Shown here: positions 47,581 through 58,905 of the stretch, one piece after another
Position numbering within the stretch: the stretch's first letter is position 1
Layout of the letters: every line of letters begins with the position of its first letter
Assembly (NCBI GenBank): GCA_013397115.1
Contig: VWZW01001234.1
Span: forward strand, 16,917-80,916
Origin: Edolisoma coerulescens
Taxonomy: Eukaryota; Chordata; Aves; Passeriformes; Campephagidae
DNA length: 64,000 nt
Reading direction: 5' to 3'
Notes under the pieces: model-generated
What the model saw: only the letters and a program-made list of their open reading frames with translations
The model's database searches: none
What the model was told of the DNA's origin: nothing
Translations under genes and position numbers: made by a program

Positions 47581-50500
47581 TAAAAAACCCAACAAAACAG
47601 AGAAACTACCCAACAAAAACCACCCCAAAACAACCAAAAGGCGATAGAAAACCAGAAATATTCATATATTAAAACAATTAGCAATACTATTGCTCGAGCT
47701 CAGCTTTAATACATGAATTTATTCTGTTTCTCTGCAAGGGGCCACCGCAACTTTTTAATCCCAGGGTTTTCTCGGGTTACCCACCACCGCTCCCAAAAAA
47801 AGCAAACCCATGGCATCTTAAGGGCCTTATTTATTTAGAAATGGGCATTTACGAACCCCCAGCACTGTCTGCAGGTCCCTTACAGCAATCAAACTCACAG
47901 CCTGCTTCTGCTTAATGTTCAGTCTGCCCAATCACCAAATTATTGCAGAGCTGTAACAGCGTTGCCTGCAGACCCCACATTTTCGGGTTTCCCTTTTTTT
48001 TCCTTCCCCATTCCTCTTTGAGTTCCCCCTCAAAGAGATGCGAAAGATTGATCTGTTTCAAGTTGGAATCAATGATGTGATGCAGTAATGGACATTAAAG
48101 CATCGATTTGCACCAGCTTCTGGCTCAACTCCCAACCACTCGGAGTATGCACACAACATTCAGGCCATGCAGACCCCAAACATCTCTATTTTTTAGTATT
48201 AATGACCAACCTGAAAAATGAAGGGGTTTTATTTCCTCTACACATGCCACGTTTTGTCTCATTTCTTTGGATTTTAAATTATTCCATTTTCAGGCGTCTG
48301 GCTCTTTTGCCTCTCCATTTATATCCCCTTGTAAACTCCCAGAAAAGTCAATTAAATTTAAACAATCACACTAATACCACAAATATATCACTGCAATTGC
48401 AGTTAATCCATCACCTCCCCAAAAACCCACAACAAACCCCGACTTCCCAAACTGCTCAGATCTACAGATAAAGTCAAGCTTTGCAAGCAAACTCTGATTT
48501 TTAAAAGCCATGGATGCCATTTCCAGGCAGAATTGGTATTGATTGGGCAGGAGAACAGCAAATGCTGAGCGTGGAGGGGTAAATTATGGGAGCAGAATCG
48601 ATCCAGGAGCCCCACTAGGACAGGGAATTTAAGTAAATATGGTTTTTACCCCTCAAGCTTCTCTGTATTTTTACAGGGGATGCTCAGGACAGGGGGTAAA
48701 TAAAGTTTTTAAAGGGCAAATCAACCCCAAGCAGATTAAGCGATTCAGGGAAATAAATCAATCCTCAGGTGAAACCTCCCAGTACCCAATTCTGTAGTGG
48801 CACAAAATCCCTACCAGGAGGTGAAATTGGAGGTGGAAACCCCGAATCCAAAATCCAGCTCATGGATGAGCCAAATTCTGCTATCTCTGCTCTTCCAAAA
48901 AGAGAGGAAACCACAGATTTTACCACCCTCACTTCTCCTGTTTAAAGGTTTCACCAAAACCCTCACAGCTGGAGCAGGTTCTGGGCCCTTCAGTGGCGAA
49001 TTCACCTCACCTGGGTAATTCCCTGGTGAGAGGCAAAGCTCAGAGCAGATCCTTTCCAAAGATCTCAGGCATTCCTTGAACTTCTCTCTCTTTAACCCAA
49101 TCCAATCCTTCCCAGTGCAAAGCAATGCTTGTGAACAACACAAGAGCAGGGGGGAAATATTGGGAATATTCTCCACTTGTAACTCCTAAATTCTTTTTTT
49201 CTTTTCACCAGAAAAGCCTTTTAACGTGAACTCAGGTTGTGCTGGCCACCAAATGGCAAGTGATGTGTTTGCAAATTAAGCTTTCAATTTGTAGAGCATT
49301 GTTAGGACTCATTTCGTGATGCTAATGGGTTTTAAATATATTTCTACTTTTTTTTAAAATTTTTCTGCCTCTTCAGCAACACACAGGAAATAAAAAGCAG
49401 AGACTGGCACATCACACTACTAAATCTGCAGGAACATCTTCAAGCTCTCACAGAGAGCAGTGATTAAAGCTTTAAAAAATGTACCTGTTTCCCCCCTGAA
49501 GGAAAGGAGAGCTGTTGGAACATAAATCCACCTGAATTAGAGCACAGCTCGTCTGCTGATTGTTCAAACCACACAGTTTAACCCATCTCTTCTAACTGCA
49601 GCTTTAGTTTGTTTCCTTTTTATCTCATTTCTGTTCCTAAAAAATCACAGCAGCCCCAAGGATGAACTTAATTGCACCTCCAGCGAGCTGCATGGGTTAA
49701 TTAACATAATTACTCATTCTTAGCCTGGTCAGCTCCCTGCATTCAGCTGCTGCACTCCCAGGCTGAATAATTCAGCAGGTATTAATTATTTAAGGACTGT
49801 AGCTCTTTCAGAGGAGTTGTTAGCACTCGGTGCCACTGATTGGACCTGGCAGGCAAAGCCAAGTCCTTCCCACCAGGCCCAGCTCTGCGTTATCCCAGGG
49901 ATCACAGCAGGGGAAACGGGAAGGGTTTGCATTCAGCCACCAAAAATATCGTGTTTTAAACCTCCCCACATGCAGCACCTGGTTTATAGGGGATGCCAGT
50001 GACAGCAAAGGAATGTGGGGAGGAAAATCGCCTTTTCCTTTTGGCTGCTCGATGGAACGTGTTGGGAAGGACAACAGTGCAGCTCAGACATTCCTCCCCA
50101 TCATCGCTGCCGTGAGTCACTCTCCTGGCAATCCGAGTGCTGCCTTTAGGTGGGGAAGGACCCTACAGCCACACAGTGGGCATCAGGACCCCCAAAAATC
50201 TCCAAAACCCTGTGCCCGCCCCACCTGTGGGCTGCCAGAAAGCCAGGTTGGGCTCTCCTCCTGCTGGGAAGAGCCTCTCTACCTCCATCCTCTGCTTTGG
50301 TGGGGCCTCGGTGAAGAAACGGCCCCACACAAACCCAGAGGGGGAAGTTTGCCCCGTGTGGGAGTAGGAAACCAGGAACTCAGAGGACAAGAGGCAGCCA
50401 AGCAGGAGCTGGAACTCCTGGTGGCTGAGGCTGAACTGCTTTTTCAGAGTGCTAAAATCCCCCTGTGGCAAAGGGTGCAGCTGGAGATGGTGTTGAAGGA

Positions 50501-50815
50501 GGGAAACAAATACCTGGGAGCTGGTCTTTGTTAAGGGCAGAAGGGACTTATGAGAAAAAAAGTAGAATAAAAATCTTATTTTCCATTGTATCGATGCTAT
50601 AATGGTGATTAAGTGCTCAGTGTTAATTGGCATTTTTGGAGGAGCAGCAAGAGGCTTTACAAGAGCTGGAAGCTGGGTAAATCCGTGTGAAAAGTGAAGC
50701 ACCTGTTCTGAACAAAGACAAATATCCAGGTGCACGAAATCCCTGGGAAAGGGGTGGTTCACCCCCATCTCCACCTGCAGCTCCAGGTCAGCAGTGCCAC
50801 CTCCAGTGCCCATCA
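47581..50815. other. No confirmed gene; AT-rich then mixed
   Basis: 49250-49810 is AT-rich with GGGTTAATTAACATAATTAC and a GCTGAAT-A-ATTCAGC palindrome, a candidate regulatory element. A 234-codon plus-strand open frame starts with GTG at 49830 (173 codons from its first ATG at 50013) and has no recognised domain. Confidence 0.45.
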
Positions 50816-50906
50816 CCAGCCCAGCTGAGCAGATTCATGCTCTAAAACCCCCAAACCACCCCAGCTGAGCAGATCCGTGCTCTAAAACCCCCAAACCAGC
50901 CCAGCT
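50816..50906 (+). repeat. 40-bp tandem duplication
   Basis: CCAGCTGAGCAGAT...AAAACCCCCAAACC is repeated at 50821 and 50861, with a third start at 50901. Confidence 0.9.
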
Positions 50907-50929
50907 TTTCCCTGCCCTAGTGTGTTTAT

Positions 50930-51260
50930 CCCCAAATCCACCCCGTTCGGGGTCTCCGCTGCCGGCACAGCCGCCCCCCGTCCCCTCCCGTCCCGAAGAG
51001 CTGTGCCAAGGTATTTTCCACGGCCAAGCCCCGCGTGCCAGCCCACAGGAGATGCTTCTCCCCACCTCCCCGCTGGGTTTGGGGGTTGGGCAGCTCCCCC
51101 AGGAATCCTTCCCGGGGTTTCTCCGATAAAAATCCCGGAGCGGGAACAGCGCAGCCTTTCAGCCGCCGCCGGTGCCGCCGGGCCGGGGCCACCTCCGGCT
51201 CCGTCCGCAGCTCCCGAGGGTGCTGTGGTTACCCGCAGGGCACCGCTGCCACGGACAGCC
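50930..51260. promoter_or_regulatory. GC/CpG-rich patch
   Basis: It holds GCCGCCGCCGGTGCCGCCGG and similar CpG-dense runs amid normal-GC DNA. No exon of PRKG1 is recognisable. Function unknown. Confidence 0.3.
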
Positions 51261-51894
51261 CTCCCTCAAACCTTCTGCCCAGAGATCTCAGCTCTGTGAG
51301 GCCTTTGACGAGGGCAGAGGGTGGGGAGGCAGAGCTGAAAGCGTTTTTTCATGCCCAGGAGAGCCGGGGGGCTGAGCAGCCCCGCAGCTTTTCCCTCCCT
51401 CTATGCCCTGGCAACTGAGGCAGCAGGGTTTGGGAGCTTTTTTTAAGCACTTCCCAGCATTAAGCTGAGGGTTGTCCCCTGCGTTCTGTCAGGGTTTTAC
51501 CCCAAGGTGTGGGTCTGTCACTGCCTTAAGCATCAAACATTTCCAGCCCCGTGGAGGGTAAAGCTGAAATAATCCAAATGTTAAAGCTGCACTTTTCTCC
51601 CAGATCTCCTCTCCCTCCGAGAAGCCAAGGGCAGGAGGGAGGTGGCATAAAATCCATCCGGCAGCTCAGCCTTACACTGGAGTTGCATTAATGCTCTGTC
51701 CAGACCCAATCCCAGCCCTGGTTCTTCCAGAACCCTTTATTTTCTTGCACCACTTCTTTGCCGAGCTCTTTTGAACTGAAAAATGAGGGAGAGGTTGGCT
51801 GTGCAAAAAAAACCCCAGCAGAAATAGCCCAGGTTTGACAGCTCTTTATCCAACAGGCCGGGGTTTTTAGGGCTTGGTGGTTCATCCTCCACAG

Positions 51895-52205
51895 AGAATC
51901 CTAAAGGCTGGAAAACCCCTCTGAGACTGAGTCCAACCATTCCCCAGCACTGCCAAGGCCACCTCTAACCCATGTCCCCAACAGCCACACCCACAGTTTT
52001 GGGATGTGACTCCACCACTGCCCAGGGCAGCCCCTTCCAAGGCCTGCCCACCCTTTTGGTGAAGGAATTTTCCCTGATATCCCATCTAAACCCCCTCTGG
52101 AGCAACTTGAGGCCATTTCCTCATCCTGTCCCTATCCCTGGGAGCAGAGCCCAAACCCCCCTGGCTGCCCCCTCCTGTCAGGGAGTTGTGGAGAGCAATA
52201 AAATT
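51895..52205 (-). mobile_element. CR1 LINE fragment, second subfamily
   Basis: Antisense CR1 starting AGAATCCTAAAGGCTGGAAA and ending near GGGAGTTGTGGAGAGCAATA. It resembles 36527-36690 at its tail and 18108-18540 further in. Confidence 0.88.
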
Positions 52206-54173
52206 CCACACGGGGCTTGAAGTTATTTGGGAGATGCCAAAGCTCCAAGTCCCAAACAAACCTGTGCCACTCCTCATTTCCAGCCTGATTTTTCCTCCAG
52301 TGCTCCTGAACGAGAAGCACACTTAAAAAGACAAAACTGTGTTTAACCTCCTGGACACTTTTATTGGCTGGAGATCAGTAAATTCTCATTTCTTTGAGGC
52401 TCCATGCCTGCTTTATCCCCCTGACAAGCACAGTCACTACCCTGGATACAGCTGGGGGTGGGCACGGGGGGAAACCGGATTTGGGGAGGCAAAAGTGAGC
52501 GACCGTGAGGGTTTAAAGATCAGCCAGTAATGGGATGACATTTCCCTTCTCCGGGAGCGTTTGTGTGGAGTGAAAGCGATGCCTGAGCACATCAAATCGG
52601 GCTGTAATTATCCCATTATCCCTGCGCTGGGGCTGAGCGCTACAGTGAGATAATGCCAGCGGGAAACGCTTCCCCCACACCGGGAAATCATTCCCGGTAG
52701 TTCCATTAGGGGGGCACCAGGCTCGGGCAGGTTTGCTGCGAGCGGGAGCAGCCTGAAGCAGCCCCCCGGCTTTTCCCTCCGGTCCTGCTCCTTAAAGCTG
52801 CCCCTTGGGATGGGGACTGCGGAGAGCAGCGCTCGGGATGGGAGCAGCGGAGAGAAAAGGGCAGAAGGAACCTCACCAGAACGTGCTCGTGTCCTCAGCA
52901 AGAGACTCGTGGCAATCCTGATGTTCTCCAGGCCAAGGAGCACCCCTGCTCCCAGGACGGGGTGCCTCAGACTGAGAGGAAAGGTATAAAACAGAAAATA
53001 AAATTCAAAAAAAAAGAGAAAAATAAAAAGAAAAAAAAAAAAGAAAAAAACCCATATAAAATAANGGGATTTTGTGTAATTAAATGGAAGTGTTAGCACA
53101 GTTTTGCCCAGGCAGCATGGGCTAGAAAGAAAAACCTCCTGCCCATCAGCAGCACAGTAAAACTGCCCAAATCCCACTCAATTCCCATTAATTGAAGGGG
53201 GCTGGAAGAGCCATGTGATGGGGCAGTAAACTCATGGTCACAGCTGCCTTAGGAAGGAAAATACTGGGCAAGTCCCTGGATAAAAAAATGATCTCATGGG
53301 TCAGCACCTTAACAGATAAAACACAGAGCAGGATATGAATTATGGACAGCCAAAACACTGGAAAACAGAGTGGTTCAGGTCTTTACACACTGGGTTTTTT
53401 AATTTTTAATAAAAGGTGGGCCAGAGGGTCCCCGAGTTTGCTCTGCTCCTGATCTTTGCTGAGTTCTGGAATACAAAAACATCCATTTTGGAGAGCCAGA
53501 GGAAAGCCAACGCTCCTGCAGGATTTTCAGCAGGTAAACGGAATCCCACAGGTAACTGTGCCAGCCTGATATCAAATCCTGCACATCCTTTGGAACGCAC
53601 GAGCCTCCGTTTAACCGCTGGAAAAATGAAGGCGAGACAACAAATGCCAATCCACAGGGCCCTGTGGAAAGCAGATCTCGTGGAATGAGCTTAGCAGCTT
53701 TTATTAAATCACCGGCAAATTGGGCTGAAAAAAGCATTTGCAGCCATGTAACGCAATTAAAAGGCCGCTGGGAAGCGGCTGAGTCACAAACTCGAGCTTG
53801 CTGGGAGCATCTCCAGCTCCAGGGGTTTTCATCCTGGCGCAGGAGGGGTTAAAAGTGAGGGGAAAGCGCCCGGGAGAAGCGTGGGAAGGACGGGCAGGAT
53901 GAGCAGCTGGGCCGGGAAGTTGAGACACATTCAGGCTGGAAATGTGGAACCAATTTTCAAGGCAGGGCAATTAGGGCAATTAATGCTCCCTGCAGCTCGC
54001 AGGGACCGCGGGGCCGCCCCCGCCACCGGCAGGGTTTGGGGCCGGGGTGGGAAGGAAAAGGGTGATTCTATTCATGGCAGAAATGAACCAGTGGAAACAA
54101 AACCTGCACTGAGGCCACGGCTCAGCTCCTGCAAACGGGGCTGGGTGAGCACGGCCGGCCCCAGTGACCTCCT
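52206..54173. other. No gene seen
   Basis: Mixed sequence with the A-rich tract at 53005. A GC-rich spot near 54000-54050 precedes the minisatellite. Confidence 0.5.
53005..53065 (+). repeat. A-rich tract ending in an N
   Basis: AAAAAGAAAAATAAAAAG-type sequence runs to an ambiguous base at 53065. It is a low-complexity region where assembly is uncertain. Confidence 0.9.
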
Positions 54174-54502
54174 GAGATGCCCACTTTGGAGCTGGGATGC
54201 CCACTGATGGAACTGGGATTCCCACTTTGGAGCTGAGATGCCAGAGTTTAAAAAAAGTTACCCACTTTGGAGCTAAGATGCCCACTTTGGAGCTGGGATG
54301 CCCACTGATGGAACTGGGATTCCCACTTTGGAGCTGAGATGCCCACTGTGGAGCTGGGATGCCCACTTTGGAGCTGAGATGCCCACTTTGGAGCTGGGAT
54401 TCCCACTGATGGAACTGGGATGCCCACTTTGGAGCTGGGATTCCCACTGATGGAACTGGGATGCCCACTTTGGAGCTGAGATGCCCACTTTGGAGCTGAA
54501 GT
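54174..54502 (+). repeat. 20/21-bp minisatellite, about 16 units
   Basis: The 20-bp unit GATGCCCACTTTGGAGCTGG alternates with a 21-bp variant carrying ACTGATGGAACTGG. One degenerate unit near 54240 contains AGAGTTTAAAAAAAG. The mix of variants forms a higher-order pattern, typical of an expanding minisatellite. Confidence 0.95.
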
Positions 54503-54968
54503 ACTTCCTGTTCATCCTCTGCCACCCAGCATCTTCCAGCCCTGCCAGAAGGGCTCCAAAGCGGCCACAAATGTGATTTGAAATCTCTCTCCCCAAATCA
54601 GGGTCACACTCTGGGTTTACAGATGCCGCCAGCCCAACTTCCTGCAGGCTGGAGTAGGGGTGGAGGGATTTATCAGCTCCGTGTTCCCCCTCACCGTGTG
54701 AACACCACGAGCACAACGCCCACACAGGGAGCTGCTGCTTCCAGTTCCCAGGGAATCACAGGCTCGGAGCAGGGTCAAGAAAGGAGTGGGGGAAACCAGC
54801 TCCAGTGGACTTTTTCACGGGCTGCCTGGGCAGGAGCCGTCAAAGAAACGCTGTCTGGGGAGATCCATGACATCATTCCATGTGAACTTTCCCCCCTGTG
54901 CTTTCCATTTGATTTCAAGCTTTTAAAAGAGAGTTGATTTTTAGCTACTGAGTATTTGGCAATGAAAC

Positions 54969-54993
54969 GGAGAAGGAGAAGGAGAAGGAGAAG
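54969..54993 (+). repeat. (GGAGAA)n short tandem repeat
   Basis: About four GGAGAA hexamers form a short purine-only run. Confidence 0.9.
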
Positions 54994-57900
54994 CCTCCCC
55001 GAAACAGACATCAACCAGCCCAACATAAAAGATGGGAATCAGCTGTACCTGCTTTTAGTCTCAGAGCAGAAACTACAATTTAGGGCTCAACCCAACCAAA
55101 AAAGTGCAAGAGACAACGAGCAGCAGCAGGAACTGAGTGTGTGAGACACAGCTGTCCCAAAATCAAATGGTCCCTGCAGCTCATGCTTCATTGGCTGCAC
55201 AGACTCGGGAGAGATTAATCAGACCCCAAAATTTCCCTAAAACCGGCCTTCAGCTGACCCATGGCACCATTTCCACTTCCTTTTTTGCTTTTCTGCCTCC
55301 AAACATATGGATTTATGGAGTAAAAAATTTCATATTCATAACACCCTCACCAGCTCAACCTATATTTTTCCAACATCTTCTCACAGAAGAACAAGTTTTC
55401 TGGTTGAAGTTGCCATGAGCATTCTCCTATCAAAAGATAAAAACACTTTGAAATTCTTAATTTTTAAGTGATTATTTTAATGTCACAGAGGAGAGGGACA
55501 AATTTCAATCTGGCTTCAACTGTCTGCCCCAGCAGTGCTGAGGAATGTGGGGAAGAAGATTTAAGAAGTCGGGGTTTCTGCAGGGGAGACGGATTGCTCC
55601 GGTGTGTGCTTCCCAAAAGGCAATCCAGCCTTTTCCCTGGATCGGCCGTGTGATCATAAACCTGCAGATCAAAGGGAGAAACGTGCTCCTGGCAGGGAGA
55701 GCCCAGCCTTGCATTATGGGATGAATGGGAACACGGAGATTTCACCCTTTACTTGACACAGATTTCATAAAGTAGCGTGAAAATCATTGGGGGGAGAAAA
55801 AAAACCCCACAACCACCACCTTTTATGCTGCTTTTATTTTAGTATTTTATTTTTTTTAAATATTGAACAGTCCTTTTCTGAGCTAGAGAGAAGACAGCAA
55901 TAAAGCAGCCAAGCAGGTGGCTGCTGTCTATTGATAAAACACACTGTCAGTGTCATTCCATGAAAATTTTCCCTCTAAAAGCTGGTTTAGGGGATTCTTT
56001 TCCTGCCTCCATGCAGGCTGAAATGGCATCAGAAATGCCCACAAGGTCTTTGGGGAAAGGGTAAAGATAAAATGCAGAAAAAGGACAATCCCAGACTGGT
56101 CTGGGTGGGCTGGCAGATGGGAAGCAAAACCACCCTGGAGATACGGACCTGGTGCTGCCCAATTCTCCCTGATAAAGCAACTTCCCGGTGCTTTCCCACC
56201 TTCCCAGGAAGCTCCTTCCCAGCTTTCCTCCACTCTGCCTTTCCAAACTCCTCCAAACCTTCAGAACCTTTCCCAACTTCCACAAGCACAGATTTATTTT
56301 CTTTTGAATGTCAAAAAACCCACGAGCTGGAGCAAGAGGGGACGTTGGATGTGTTCATTGCTTCCAGCTTCCTGATTTTTTAAAAGACACATTTTAAGAA
56401 GTGTAGCAACTCCCCAAGTGTCTCTCCCTGCCTCTTTCCCTGCTCCACAGTCACTTCTGACATTCCTTAAAAACAGCCCAGCTGGAAGCCACCTTTGGGA
56501 TGCAATTTTAAGGGATCACTTCCTGCTATTCCCCAGATCCCAGTCCTTAAAGTTGAATTTTTGGATTAATAATTACAAGCACCAAGATTTTGTGTTGAGC
56601 CACTCAGAGGGTTTGGGTGTAGTTCTTTGGGGTCTCAAGGAATTATTCCCAGTTATCCTTCCCACTTCCACACACCACAGGAAAAATAATACAGAGCACG
56701 GCTCCTCAGAACTGGAAGCATTAAAGAGTTTAAAAAAAGTTAAATATTGGCAATATGGGGCAGATACATAAATGGGAAGTGGAATTCCAAGATTCAGGAT
56801 CTGATCCCTTATTGCAAACAGCTCAATACAAAATTTTTGGTCTGTTTGGGTTTTTTTTTTAAAGCAGAATTTTTATACTTAAAATCCTGGTGGTGGTTTT
56901 TTACCTGGGAGGATTTTACAGAAACTCCCAAGAAAGAGTAAAACGCAAATGAAAACAACTTCAAATTCCCATCCTGCTGTGCTTGCTGCAATCAATCAAT
57001 CTCACCCTCCTTCAGTGCAAACTTTGTGCCAGAAACCCCAAATATTAAGAAATTTCTCCTGAACCTGTTTCCCACCTGCACAGTTTCCTTCCAGGTATTT
57101 TATATTAAATAATTCTTTGTTCTCTCCCCCTGTGGCTGCTGTTTGAGTTTTCCATCACCCCACCAGGCTGTCACTGATTTACTGCCATGAGCTGGATGTT
57201 TTCACCCCATTTTACACCTTAAAATGTCTCAAAACCAGGAATCGCCAAGAGAATCACTGCCAAATCCATTTACACTCCTCTAAGTCAAATAGAAGAGATT
57301 TGATCCCATTCTTGGAGAGCTTCTCCCCCCTCTCCTGCAGGAATTTGCACAACGCTCAGGCTCAGCCACCAACACAAATTTAATCCAAAACCTGAATTTT
57401 CAGTTTTAAATTATCCTAATTATTTATCCTTGTAAGTCCCCAGGGTCATCCCAGCTCCAGCCACCACTTGTGGGCCTGAGCTCAGCCTCCCTCCCTCCTT
57501 TTTTAGCCTCCTCTTCCTCGTTTGTGACTAGAGGGTTGTATTACTAATGGAACAAAAATGCTCCAAGAACACCCATGAGCGAGACATAGAAAAAAATCAA
57601 TGAAAAAAAACCCCAACCCTCATCTTTTCCACTCAGGAGGTCACGGCAGAGGGGAAAGCTCTTCAGGAAGCCCCGTGCCAAGCTCTGTTAGAGATTTTCC
57701 AGGACCTGCATCAGCTCCACAACCAAGTGGGTATCTTGGGAAGGCTTTTTCCTGAAGTTTCTCATTAGGAAAGAGGCACTCTGGGTTTTATTTTAGTTCT
57801 TGCTATGCCATTTTACTCTGATAAGGCTTCACCACCGGGGGGGATTTTCACTGGAGAATTACCTTTTCCACAGGACAATTCTGACAAAAGTGACACACAA

Positions 57901-58644
57901 ATTCTGATGAAAAGGATACAACAATTCTGACAAAAGTGATTTTTAAAAATCTGACAAAAATTATAAAAGAGGCCAAATCCAGAGTGAGTGAGGCCAAGCA
58001 GTTTTCCACCACCACATCCCTGTGCCACTTTTAAAAACGCAGCTGCAAGACGGACACAGGAGCCTTTCTCTCCTCCAAACCAAGTGACACCCACAGGCTG
58101 CTGCAGAAAAACAGCACAATCCCAACTCCCAACTTCCTGCATTTTTATAAATCCACTCCCACCAAAGATCCAGGAGAGAAAAGCAGCTCAGGGTGGCCTT
58201 GCCTGGGAGCGCAGCTGAGGTTTAGAGCCCACGTGTAACCAGGATTTCAGGGACTGGGAAGCAGAGCTCCGGGCAGAGGGAAGGTGGGGGACACGGAGAT
58301 CCGGCAGCTGCCTGGGAATCTCGGGGCCTGTGGTTTGGTGCCCCAAGGGAGGCTCCAAAAACCTCCTGACTTGAGGCATTTAAAAATAGGCCGAAGGAGG
58401 AATTTGGGATGACGCCGCTGGGACGGAGCGTGCGTCAGCCAGGGATGGGCACTGCCTCCTTCCCTGCCCCTCTCCCGCTGAGGGCAGCCTTGGGATCTGG
58501 GTGCCCCTCCTCAGGCCACAACTGAGAAACACACAGCAAAGCCAAAGCTTCCAAGTTTTCATCCCAAACCACCCAGAAAAATGATAATCCTGCCATCTTG
58601 CCCTGCCTTTCTTCACCAGGACCAGGGGTCACGTCGAATAATCG
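54994..58644. other. No gene seen, AT-leaning
   Basis: No CR1 or LTR recognised. There are scattered A- and T-runs and the imperfect repeat at 57873. Confidence 0.5.
57873..57945 (+). repeat. Imperfect repeat of ACAATTCTGACAAAAGTGA
   Basis: The motif occurs near 57875 and again near 57922, with related ATTCTGATGAAAAG and ATCTGACAAAAA pieces between and after. Confidence 0.75.
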
Positions 58645-58732
58645 GATTTTTTTTTTAATTTCACACGTTTGTATATAAATTAATCCCTTTTTTTTGTTAT
58701 TTCAGATGTTTATATATAAATTAATACCCGTT
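58645..58732 (+). repeat. 41-bp tandem duplication, T/A-rich
   Basis: TTTCACACGTTTGTATATAA and TTTCAGATGTTTATATATAA, each followed by ATTAAT(A)CCC, are spaced 41 bp apart. The copies have diverged at several sites. Confidence 0.85.
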
Positions 58733-58877
58733 TGGAGCTATTTCTGCAGGAGGTGGAAGAGCAAACTGAGTTTAGGTGCTTTTGCTGTGCTGCCCTGGTG
58801 GTGATGCCACTGTGCCCATGAGGAGGCACCGGAGGGATACGATGGAAAAGGTGGATTGGGTCAGCAGGGCTGCTGGT

Positions 58878-58905
58878 GACAGACAGACAGACAGACAGAC
58901 AGACG
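58878..58905 (+). repeat. (GACA)n microsatellite
   Basis: About six GACA units end in GACGGACG. Confidence 0.95.

Noticed and set aside
53980..54570. Repetitive 196-residue minus-strand frame
   Set aside because: Produced by the 20/21-bp minisatellite.
56085..56130. CR1 tail suggested by AATCCCAGACTGGTCTGGGT
   Set aside because: The similarity stops after about 25 bases; not enough to call an element.
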